Of a stretch of DNA of 64,000 nucleotides, positions 46,658 to 56,900 are shown piece by piece. Source of the stretch: Humulus lupulus. Taxonomy: Eukaryota > Streptophyta > Magnoliopsida > Rosales > Cannabaceae. The notes under the pieces are model-generated. The model did no database searches and had not been told where the DNA came from. It saw only the letters and a list, made by a program, of their open reading frames with translations. How positions within the stretch are numbered: the first letter of the stretch is position 1; each line of letters opens with the position of its first letter. Where the stretch lies: contig NC_084797.1 in NCBI RefSeq assembly GCF_963169125.1, positions 96,993,868 through 97,057,867 of the forward strand, given 5' to 3'. Both the position numbers and the translations under genes were made by a program.

Positions 46658-48961
46658 TGTAACGACCCAAAATTGCTAATAAGGCTTAAGGGCCTTAATT
46701 AGTGTGTCAGGAGGGCATAATTGGTATTTATGTTAATAAATGATTAAATGCATGGTTGTGTGGCATGCATGATTATATGAGTAAATGGATACGATTAGAT
46801 GCATGTTTATGATTATTAAATATGCATGTGGGCCCTGTTTTGTTTATAAGGGCATGTTTGTAATCTTGGCCCGTTGAGGGCATAAATGTAATTATATGTG
46901 ATAAATTGTTGAGACCACATTATTATGTGGATATAATTGCAGCATGTGGCTCGAGGTGATCCTAGTGAGCGGTTTAGCGAAATAGTCACGATGGGGATTT
47001 ATACCCGGCTCGTGGGAGCCTGGGGGTATTTCTAGAATTTGGGAGATATAGTGGAGACCATTTGACATTGGGGAAAATAATTGGTGATTAATTAGATGAC
47101 GGGACTTAAGTGGTAAACGTTAGGGACACTCGAGGAATTAGTGGGAATTAGGAGCAAATGACCAAAATGGCCTTAGAGTGGTTAAAGACTTGGTTATATT
47201 TGGGAGGGAAAAAAGGTCTTTTGGTGTTTTAAAGGGGATAAGTAACTTTCAACTCATTTAGACTCTGGTGGAATATTGTAGAAGGCTTAGAAACTGAAGG
47301 AAAAGAAAAGGAAAGAAAAACAGAACATGCAACTCACCATTACCCTCCCATATGATTTATATTTCCCCTCTCTCTTTCTGGTGGATTTTGGAGCTGTGAA
47401 CTCAGGGAGGTCTAGGCTTGGTCTTGGGACTTTGATCCTTGGAGTGGCTAAGGAGAATATTTGGAGTTAGCTATCAATTAAGGTAAGGGTTAAAGGTTTT
47501 GTTTGAGTTTTCTGGGTTTGTTATGGTAAATCTCTTGAGTTTGGATTTATGGAAGGAATTTAAGGACTTGAGGTTGAGGATCTGAGGAACTAAAGTCTAG
47601 AAAGGGATTTAAAGCAACCTAAAGTTGAATTCCCTTAGCTAAGGTAACAAATTCTTATTTTGAAGTTCTGAATTTCTGGTTTTCTGATGATGTTCTTGAG
47701 CTTTTGAGCTCAAGTTTAGATTTTGTGACTGATGATGTTTTTAATTAAGTTTTGATGTTGATGGGTTGATTTTGTCTCTGCATGTAGCGCTGTAGCGCCC
47801 TTCTTGTGGCGCTATAATGCTACCCTGCCTTCGGAAGTGGGTTTTGGGTATTTTTCTTAGGGTTTTCTCTTGGGGGCTTGGGGGTCAATTCCACCACCCC
47901 GTTTGGTGGAATTGGGCTACCCGAGAGCTTGGAATTGGTTCCAAGGTTAGGTTACAAAATTAAATGTTAATGAGGATTCTATTTTGCGGTTGTGACTAGG
48001 TGTTCGCTAGGGCTTGGATCGGGATCGTGCTCGAGGGTCATCTTATTTAGCCAGAGCGTTCGAAATCGAAGGTAAGAAAACTGCACCCGGTTATGTGGAT
48101 ATGTTGGACTAAGAGTTCACTAAACTTGTATGTGATGTCATAAGATGGTATTATTCCATGGGGACATGTGATAAGGCCTAAGAGTGCCGGAATCAATATT
48201 TGCCATAGGACGCCGCTCGGCCACTGGTACCTGAGGTTAATCAAATAATCACTGAGCTTGGCTTAAGCGAGCCAGAGTCAGTGGGTTGAACATTGGGCTC
48301 GGCTTAAGTGAGCCGAAGATAGTGACTTAAACAGAGGGTGCGGCCTAAGGGCTCCAACCCTAAATATTGTGTGAAATGTTTACTGATGTTATTCTGATGA
48401 CTGTGGCATGCTTATTGTCTGGATGGTTAATTATTGGTTTGCTGACTGATATTAACGATTATGTGAATGATGCAGTCTATTGAGTATTTGATTAATGATT
48501 TGTGAGTTCTCTGGTTACTATTTTTGATCATGCTATGCATTATTGTTTTCTTGCTGGGCCTCGGCTCACGGGTGCTACGTGGTGCAGGTAAAGGCAAGGG
48601 TTTGATGGTTCAACCATGAGTTGGAGAGCTCTGGGGGTGAGGTGTACATTGTCAACTGCTCGGCCGCCATGGTCGAGGGTTTGTGTTGGGACGGAAACCT
48701 AAAATGTATATTTTGCCATTAGAGTGGCCATGTTTATTTATAACTTTTGGAATTTTTGTAATTATGTCTTTTAAACCCTGTTTTGGGATCCCATGTACTA
48801 AACAATTATTTTAATGAAAATCATTTGTTTATGACCAAAATCTTCTAAACTCTACCTGTTTATTACTATAGGATCACGCTTTCGTTTGAAAGACTTGATT
48901 AGCAGGTCCTGCACTATTTTAAACACACAGTGTAACGGTCTTGGTTATCCAGGATGTTACA
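46658..48961 (+). mobile_element. Element B 3' LTR (complete)
   Basis: 2304 bp, TGTAACGACCC...GGATGTTACA. It serves as reference for the split 5' LTR. The cassette at 47776-47840 has AGCGCTGTAGCGC and a GCGCTATA..GCTA palindrome. The conserved block is at 48545-48598 and GGGATCCCA near 48787. It is followed by TSD GATTG and Tat-2 sequence. Confidence 0.93.
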
Positions 48962-49866
48962 GATTGTTTTTCCAACCACTGTTGTTTTGATAACTGTTGC
49001 TCCGTGATATATTCAGCGCCATTGTGAGTTTTCAGCTCCTGTATATAACTCTTTTGGGCCCCACTGCTCGTGGCTGCCAATTGGGGTCCTTCGGCAATAG
49101 TGATTATATCTCTTCCTACTATTGGAGGAGGGTCAACTTGGTTCCCCTAATCTGTCTGAGCTCTGGGTTGAACAATCAGAGTTTCCAGAGCTGGACGAGA
49201 ATTCTACCCGATTGATTGATTAGAAACTACTCAGTTTTGAGCATATTGGGCTAACATTCCAGCTTGAATGAGAGTTTCGATCTCGTCCTTCTAATGTCAG
49301 AAATCATTAGTGTTATGGTTAATGTCATTGGGATATGGTAAAATCTTAGAGGGATCTCTCTTCGCCCTTTAGTGTCTCAATGGCTCTGGTTTCTTCCACA
49401 GACGGCGATTAGAGTTTGCCAGGAAAATATGTTCCTGTGTATCGGTCAGGTTAGTGTAGGTGGCATAGTTGGGCTTGAATTTCTCCCCAGGCCTGTTCTT
49501 TTTTGTGCCGCTTTGGTTGCCCTCACCATTCCCTTTCCACTTATTGTTTCCCACTTGGTTATTCTAAGTAACAGGTTGAGTCGTAGCTGCAACATCTGTC
49601 ACCGCTCCAGCGGCCTGAATAGGGACCTGGCTGGTTCCTGCGACAGTAGATCCCGCCTTCTCCAAATTTATCCATTCCTAAGCCCGGGCCAAGAACTCAT
49701 CTACACTCTTAACTCCTTTCGCTGGAGCTCCTGCCATAAATTACCTCCTACCGTGATTCCCATCCTCATTGCCATGAGCTTTGAGCTATCATCAACATCT
49801 GTAGCTCGTGTTGCAATGTTGGTGAATGATTATGCCCAAACTTGTCTTTACAAGGCGGTTGTTGTA
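48962..49866 (-). pseudogene. Tat-2 gag 3' part and start of protease
   Basis: Minus strand. The gag C-terminal region at about 49554-49300 has KFKPNYATYTNLTDTQEHIFLA, then the Tat-type CCHC-like segment (degenerate, about 49330-49260) and the linker up to protease (ELKTHNGAEYITEQQLSKQQW, about 49050-48980). The frame continues directly into the protease at 30818, showing that B inserted into this coding region. Stops are present. The gag N-terminus is cut by element D at about 49867; an ORF on the opposite strand (49372-49872) is only a shadow. Confidence 0.8.
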
Positions 49867-51205
49867 GTGTAGTATGGGCGGTCGTGTCCACAGAGAGATA
49901 TCTTAATCAAAAAGTGATTAGTAGAACTTTAAGCACAAAAAGCAAATAAATCGTTGGTGGTTTTTGAGAAAATATTGATTATAAAATTAAAAGCATATAA
50001 AATTGGTAGAAAAATTCAATAACAAAAGTGATAAGGTTCCAAGAATCACCTATATGTTTGGCTCATTTATTTGGGTTTTGATTCACATTTATAACACAAT
50101 TAAATTGTTCACTTCCCAACCATTAAATCGGACAATAAAACTTGAAGAACATATATAATAAAATGTATTCGAGTAATAACAATTCTCACCTTAGGAACAT
50201 AGAAAATAATTTTATGTGGCAATAATGCAATAAAAGACCAATCATAAAATTACAATATCAATATATTTGTAATAATTATATTCACATAGAAAAAGCATGA
50301 CTATTTCTATATAATACTAAATAGATAAATATATTGATATAGAGATAGAGAAAAATAGAAGAAAAATATATTACTCAAATGTATAAACTTTAAGCATTTG
50401 GTGAATCAAAACACAAATAAATTTTACCTTACATATAAGATCATCATTTACCTTATATAGGAAACTAGCCAAGAATGCTAGTCATTCTCACAATGATCTA
50501 GAGAGAAAATATGAGAAGAGATAGACAAAATAAGACTAAAATTTACTATAGTTTTTGCTAATGTAAAATTACACCCCGTCTAAAGAGAAAACATGCTCCT
50601 ATTTATAGTGTTTTGAAATACCTAAATTTTAAAGGAAAATAAACAACTAATTTAATTCCAAATAAATTGGCTTAATCGATAATCCCTAAGAAAATGGATC
50701 AAATTTAAATTGCAATCTTCTAATAGCCTTCAATTTGTGATTAGAATCAATTTGGTGGAGATCATATTGCTGTGAATGTTGACCTTGGAATCCGCGTGAA
50801 TCAACACAATTAATATTTGATTTGGAGTATTTGTGTGTAATCAATTCTCCCAGGAAGTTGATATGCAACATATTATAAAACAAATGGCTATGCACAAAAG
50901 CTTGATATGCTGCATCTGAAAATAGAAAATGAGTCACGACTTGGCTCATGCATGGAGTAAGGTTGGCGGACAAGACTCTTTTACAAATGGCTGGACTCTT
51001 CTTCATGGGCTTCTCTTTCTTTGAGCATCTCATTTAATTCCTTTGTAATTTTGCCACATTTTTCTACAAAATAAAAAAATTAATTAAAATTACATATTTT
51101 CATATCAAATAAATACTTTCTAATAATTTTATGAAAATATATAATTAAAATGTAATTTATTCAGACATTTTTACTTGCAAAAGTGCATTTTCATACACTA
51201 ATCAC
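49867..51205 (-). mobile_element. Element D (Athila) 3' LTR
   Basis: On the minus strand the LTR starts TGATTAGTGTATGAAAATGC at about 51204 and ends near CATACTACACTACA at about 49867. It is preceded by GCAATAAGCTGGTTGGGGTTG, a sequence typical of the Athila polypurine-tract region. A minus-strand CTATAAATA lies at 50600-50608. Both ends are accurate to a few bases only. The 5' LTR is beyond the right edge, so the TSD cannot be checked. Confidence 0.75.
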
Positions 51206-52414
51206 AACCCCAACCAGCTTATTGCTAGTCCCTTAGCAATTCAAGCGGAGAAGAAAATTATTAAGTTGAGTAATCAAGTCAAACCAATCAAAACCAGCCA
51301 AGCATTTTAAAATATCATCAAGAAACTAGAAAGTGTTATGCAAGCTACTCAATTGTAACCCCAGAGTGTTGTGTGTGTACACCAAACCATATCCATTTCT
51401 TACCACAAGCCATAACACAAATAGTATCGAAAAACCTCAAAAGCGTAAAGTTCTCAACTCCAATTTCCTCACAGGCATTGAAAGTATTTTTCAATGGGAG
51501 AGATGACACTCTTGGAGTTGGAATTGTAACAATTAACGCTCAAATGAGAGAAGACAAAATTTTTAGGACAAACAATTTGAACAAATATTGATCACAAGAT
51601 AGGCAAATCAAATAATTAGAATTCAAATGACAAACAACCTTTGGGATTTACAACAGAAACTTGAAGAATAAAGAGCCAACTAAAAATAAATTATAAATAA
51701 AGAAAAGAACACTTTTTTTTATAGAAACATACGAAGTTTAGCTTTTTTTTTTATTTTTAAAATTTTTTTTTTGACAAGAGGCAACACAAAAATACATGAA
51801 CAAAAAGAAACATAAAATAAAATTACAACATGATATTATCCCTCCAGTGAATGTCATATTTTAAATTCCAAAGATCTGATTTCACCAACTCAAATGATCA
51901 ATAAAAGTTTAAAAAGTCGTTTTCTCAACTCTCACAACTCACCAAGAAATGGAAAAACTTTAAGATTGAAATTTTTCTCAACTATTTGTATGAACAACCA
52001 TCTTACCACATGTTTGGAACGTGCATTAAAGAACTATGAAAATCACTTCTTAATAGCTAAACAAAGCAAAAACCAACTCAAATCAAAAAAAATTCAGTCA
52101 TGCTCAGAAAATTTTGAGAAAAATTGACTTAAACTTCAACACAATAATGCAATTCTCCAAATGAATGCTCACCAGAGCTCACCACCCCCAACCGAAAATC
52201 AAACAGTGTCCTCAATGTCAAAACAAATATGCAATGAAAAGGATAGGGAAAGAGAACTCCTGATAGATAAAATTATCCATGGGGTGATAGTTGAAACAAC
52301 CTGATAATAACAACAGAAAACAAAACAAAAAAAAAACGAATGCCAAAAATACACAAAAATAAAAAGAAAGACAACAAAATAAAATAAAAATAAAAACAAG
52401 GAAAATCAAACCAT
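51206..52414 (-). other. Element D spacer between pol and 3' LTR
   Basis: A-rich on the + strand, with poly-T/poly-A runs at 51711-51770. No gene is seen. Athila elements normally carry a long spacer here, sometimes with an env-like ORF; none was recognised. Confidence 0.6.
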
Positions 52415-55400
52415 TCAGAGTGTATAAACTGGATCCTCAAGAAGGACTTCTTCAACATGGCTCACACTCTCGATGTAATGCTTCAATCTCTGGCCATTGA
52501 CTCTAAAAATTCTCCCATCGGTTGGGTCCTTGACCTCAATAGAACCGTTGGGAAAAACTTGTTTCACCACAAATGGGCCAGTCCACCACGATCTCAACAT
52601 GCCAGGGTGGAAATGAAATCGAGAATCATAAAGATGCACCTTTTGATTCACTTGAAAATGCTTTCGCAGGATCTGTTTATCATGAGAAATTTTCATTTTT
52701 TCCTTGTAGATCCTGGAATTGTCATATGCCTCATTTCTCAACTCCTCAATTTCAGACAGTTGGAGTTTACGATTAATGCCTGCAACACAAATATCAAAAT
52801 TAAAGGCTTTGACAGCCCAATAAGCCTCATGCTCAAGTTCAACTGGAAAATGACAAGCTTTCCCATAAACAAGCCGATAGGGAGACATCCCAAGAGGGGA
52901 TTTGAAAGCAGTATGGTTTGCCCAGAGTGCGTCAAGAAGACGAGAAGACCAATCTTTTCGGTCAAGATTTACCGTTTTTTCCAGAATTTGTTTTATCTCC
53001 CTATTTGCTAACTCTGCTTGCCCATTGGTTTGCGGATGATAGGAATTAGCAACCTTATGGAGTACACCGTACTTCCGCATGAGAGCCTCAACAGACTTAT
53101 TGCAAAAATGGGTGCCTTGATCACTAATGATAGCATGAGGCGTACTGAACCTTGACAAAATATTTTCCTTCAAGAACTTAGTAACTGTTGCATTATCATT
53201 TGTTCAACAGGGTACAGCCTCGACCCATTTGGAAACATAATCCACAGCAAGGAGAATGTAAAGGTAACCAGAAGAAGATGAAAATGGTCTCATGAAATCT
53301 ATCCCCCAACAATCAAATATCTCAATCACAAGAATTGGGTTCAAGGGCATCATATGACTACGGGATAGAGAACCTAACTTCTAGCACCTCACACATGAAC
53401 GACAGAATTCATTGGTGTCTTTGAATAAAGTGGGCCAATAAAGACCACACTGTAAGATTTTTGCAGCAGTTTTCTTCACAGAGAAGTGACCACCACAAGC
53501 ATCATTATGACAAAAGTTCAGAACACTAGACACCTCATCATCAGGGATGCATCTTCGCATGATCTGATCGGGGCAATACTTGAACAAATATGGATCATCC
53601 CAATAGAAATTGTGCACCTCAACCAGAAACTTGCATCTATCTTGTGAATTCCACTCAGAAGGAAGTTCACCTATTACTAAGTAGTTGACAATGTGTGCAT
53701 ACCATGGTAACTTAGTAACAACAAGCAGTTGTTCATTGGGGAAATCATCACGAATAGGTGGACCATCAGCGGAATCACTGAATTCAAGTCAGGACAAGCG
53801 ATCCACGATGATATTCTCAACACCTTTCTTGTCTTTGACTGTGATGTCAAATTCTTGCAATAGAAGGATCCACCATATTAAGCGTGCCTTAGTATCCTTT
53901 TTGGAAAGGAGGTACTTAAGGGAAGAATGATCTGTGAAGATTGTAATAGGTGAACCAATCAAGTAAGCTCAAAAATTTTCAAGAGCAAAGACAACAACAA
54001 GCAACGCTTTTTCAGTAGTGGAATAGTTCATTTGAGCACTATTAAGAGTTCAACTTGCATAATAGACAACAAAGGGTTTCCCCTCCCTTCGTTGTCCCAA
54101 AACAGCACCAACAACAAAATTGCTCGCGTCACACATGATTTCAAAAGGCGAATTCCAATCAGGTGACTGCATGATAGGAGTGGAAGTTAATTTTGCAACA
54201 AGTGTTCAGAAAGCATCCTCACACTTCGGCATCCACTCAAATGTAGCATCTTTGGCTAGGAGGTTACATAGTGGACGAGAAATTGCTGAAAAGTTTTGAA
54301 TGAACCTCCTATAAAAACCAGCGTGCCCAAGAAAAGATCTAACATCATTGATAGTTTTTGGAGTGGGAAAATTAGAAATGAGATCAATCATAGACTGATC
54401 AACCTCAATTCCTCTTTCAGAGACAATGTGTCCCAAGACTATGCCTGAAGATACCATGAAGTGACATTTCTCTCAGTTGAGCACAAGACCTTTCTCAATA
54501 CATCGTGTCAAAACAGATTCTAAATTAAGAAGGCTTGCATCAAAAGAGTTTCCAAAGACTGTTAAATCATCCATGAATACCTCCATGCATTTTTCAACCA
54601 TGTCACTGAAAATACTCATCATGCTCCTTTGGAAAGTGGCTGGTGCATTACATAGTCCAAATGGCATATGCCGAAAAGCATAAGTACCAAAAGGACATGT
54701 GAAAGTGGTCTTATCTTGATCCTCCATTGCAATCTCAATTTGATAATAGCCTGAATAGACATCAAGAAAGCAATAAAAAGGATGACCAGCCACACGTTCA
54801 AGGATTTGGTCGATGAATGGAAGTGGGAAATGATCTTTGCGGGTGGCAAAATTCAACTTTCGATAGTCAATGCACATGCGCCAACCCGTCACAGTTCTTG
54901 TGGGGACAAGGGCCCCTTCCTCATTTTCAACAACAGTTACACCTTACTTTTTGGGTACTACCTGAGTTGGACTGACCCATTTGCTATCAGCCACTAGATA
55001 AATGATGTCAACATCCAAAAGTTTCAACACTTCATTTTTCACAACATCTTACATTGTGGGGTTCAGTTTTCTTTGAGGATCTCTTCGAGGGATTGATCCA
55101 TCCTCTAGATTGATTCGATGGGAGCAAATCAATGGGCTAATACCTTTAATATCAGTAATCATCCAACCTAATGCAGATTTATGCTTCTTTAGTAGCTTGA
55201 CTAACTGCATTTCTTATGAAGGATCAAGTTTGGACGAGATGATAACAGGAAAGGTATCACCATCCCCCAAGAAGACATGTTTTAAACCCTCAGGTAGTTG
55301 GGCTAACTTAACAAATGGGAACCTCTTCAGCAGAAGGTTTTGGCTTTTCCCTTTCACTAGGTAACTCTTCAAAGCGAGGTTGCCAAAACTTGGTTCTTCC

Positions 55401-55669
55401 ATTTTGTGAGTCTTTGTAACAAGAGATTTCATTAATTGACTCATGAAAACCAGAACTTTCAGAAAAAGAGAGGAGTTCATCAAGATTATCATAATTGCTT
55501 TGCAATTGAATCTCCTCAGCAATGAGCGTGTCAATCAGAAATGTCTGATAACACTCATCATCATCATGTGGTTGTTTTGCAACATATAAAAAAAATTGAC
55601 CTCTAGAGTCATATTCCCAAAAGATATTTTCATGAGACCATTCCTACAGTTAATAAGGGCATTAGCTAT
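52415..55669 (-). pseudogene. Element D (Athila) pol: RT, RNase H, integrase
   Basis: Minus strand from the E insertion at 55669 to the stop before 52415. In order: the protease-RT linker (55664-54950); RT (54892-54473) with DYRKLNFATRKDHFPLPFIDQ, FGLCNAPATFQRSM and catalytic box VFMDDLTVFG; RT/RNase H connection (54457-54206, GFYRRFIQNFSAI) and RNase H (54150-53840); an integrase zinc-finger region (53617-53381); and an integrase core with DQGTHFCNKS, HPQTNGQAELANRE and KACHFPVELEHEAYWA (53173-52800). The 252-codon integrase frame is open. A few stops lie upstream, so the copy is not intact. The KACHxPVELEHxAYWA block is diagnostic of Athila. Confidence 0.92.
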
Positions 55670-55753
55670 TGTTATACCCAAAAATTGGAGAATGCATCCT
55701 AGGAGGCTAAGGAGAATGCATCTAGGAGAGTGCCTCCTAGGAGGGCTAAGAGG

Positions 55754-55830
55754 GTGGTCCTAGGAGACCCCAAGGAGGGTGTGGTCCTAGGAGACCCCAA
55801 GGAGGGTGTGGTCCTAGGAGACCCCAAGGG
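55754..55830 (+). repeat. 27-bp tandem repeat, three copies (E 5' LTR)
   Basis: The unit contains GGTCCTAGGAGACCCCAAGG; the last copy is partial. The same array occurs at 61718-61794 in the 3' LTR. Confidence 0.9.
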
Positions 55831-56000
55831 TGTGTAGGAGGTAAGCCTCCCAAGGTTTTCTAAGTGTTGGCTCGAACGTGCCCAAGGTAAATAGCTAAGG
55901 AGGAGGAGTCTCATGCAAGAGAATGGAGACTTAGACTTTCATAAGGAAAGTCTATACAATGTTCGATCGGACATGTTTGGGAGATGCTAAAGAAGGTTGC

Positions 56001-56104
56001 CTCAATGTTGTCCAAGGTGAGGTTCCCTCAATATTGTCCAAGGTGAGGTTCCCTCAATATTGTCCAAGGTGAGGTTCCCTCAATGTTGTTCAAGGTGAGG
56101 TGCC
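56001..56104 (+). repeat. 26-bp tandem repeat, four copies (E 5' LTR)
   Basis: The unit CTCAATRTTGTCCAAGGTGA plus GGTTCC occurs in four near-identical copies in U3; it is repeated at 61965-62068 in the 3' LTR. Such U3 arrays often act as enhancers in LTRs, but that is an inference here. Confidence 0.9.
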
Positions 56105-56489
56105 AAGGAAGTTGCCTCGGACCACCTTGGTCCGAGGAGAAGCTAAGGAGATTGGTTCAAGGAGGGACATGGCATGCTGGAGGAGAGTACATGTTCGAGG
56201 AGAACCATGCACGTTCAGCCCACCCAAAGCATGTCCTACCACCATGCATATCCTACCACCATGCATGTTTAACCAGCACTTGCATGGGTAGTGAGTAGGA
56301 GGTGGACCAACTAGCTAGAGGAGACTAAGTCGGATACAACTTCAACAACATGCGCGGGAATCTCTCATTCTTCCCACAAATAGGGAGTTTGTTACATTTT
56401 GAATGTTGAATGTTTATTTGTAATATAAATATAATAAATATAGTAAAATATCCCTATTATAAGGGGATATCAGTTGAGGATCCCATCTC

Positions 56490-56498
56490 TATAAATAG
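56490..56498 (+). promoter_or_regulatory. TATA box of element E LTR
   Basis: TATAAATAG within CATCTCTATAAATAGAGAGC, about 820 bp into the LTR. Transcripts would start about 30 bp downstream and read through the gag ORF. Confidence 0.75.
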
Positions 56499-56848
56499 AG
56501 AGCTGATGGGATGAGAAGAGGGTCCCTTCTGCTTATTCTTTCTAGAGAGATAAAATTGGGTCTGTCTATTCTAGAGAGAGAAAGTGCTGAAATTAGAGAG
56601 AATTCTTGTATTTTCACAATTTATACTGAAGAAACTCAGTTGGCATAGTCCATCTGATCTTGAGTATAGATTTATAAATCACAACTCTAAGTGGATTAGG
56701 CTATTACCGACAATCGGGGCTGAACCACTATAAAAATTCTGTGTTATTTACTTTTCTTGTTTATACCGTCTGTTGTCGTTTACATTCTCTTGAAGGTTCG
56801 TCGTATTTGACGTTCTCACGTCGTTGGCTAAAAACGCAGTCAACATTT

Positions 56849-56866
56849 TGGTGCTTTCATTGAGAG
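56849..56866 (+). promoter_or_regulatory. Element E primer-binding site candidate
   Basis: TGGTGCTTTCATTGAGAG begins four bases after the 5' LTR. The 5' TGG matches a tRNA CCA end. The tRNA species was not assigned. Confidence 0.6.
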
Positions 56867-56900
56867 CCTGAAGAGAAGAACAGACGGTCCCTGAAGCAAG

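Larger units (their letters stand above)
30824..48961 (+). mobile_element. Element B: non-coding LTR retrotransposon with nested element A, TSD GATTG
   Basis: Both outer ends read TGTAACGACCC...GTTACA, flanked by GATTG (30819-30823 and 48962-48966). Tat-2 coding sequence resumes on either side. Without A, element B is about 8.9 kb: two LTRs of about 2.3 kb and a 4.3-kb interior with no gag or pol. The 5' LTR is split by A (32254-41549). Confidence 0.92.
55670..56845 (+). mobile_element. Element E 5' LTR
   Basis: TGTTATACCC...CAGTCAACA. It contains a 27-bp repeat (GTGGTCCTAGGAGACCCCAA core) in three copies at 55754-55830, a 26-bp repeat (CTCAATATTGTCCAAGGTGA core) in four copies at 56001-56104, and a TATAAATAG at 56490-56498. 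Small ORFs in the LTR are not thought to be genes. Confidence 0.95.

Noticed and set aside
49372..49872. 166-codon + strand ORF
   Set aside because: Antisense shadow of the Tat-2 gag remnant, whose zinc-motif and linker residues are readable on the minus strand.
51711..51800. A/T runs as the tail of a LINE or SINE
   Set aside because: No adjacent LINE coding sequence, pol III boxes or target duplication; it lies within the Athila spacer.
51206..52414. env-like gene of Athila
   Set aside because: No ORF with a signal peptide or membrane segments is visible; the longest frames here are A/T-run artefacts.
52457..53011. 184-codon + strand ORF
   Set aside because: Antisense shadow of the Athila integrase frame.
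55754..56104. CRISPR-like array
   Set aside because: The repeats are directly tandem without unique spacers, within a plant LTR.
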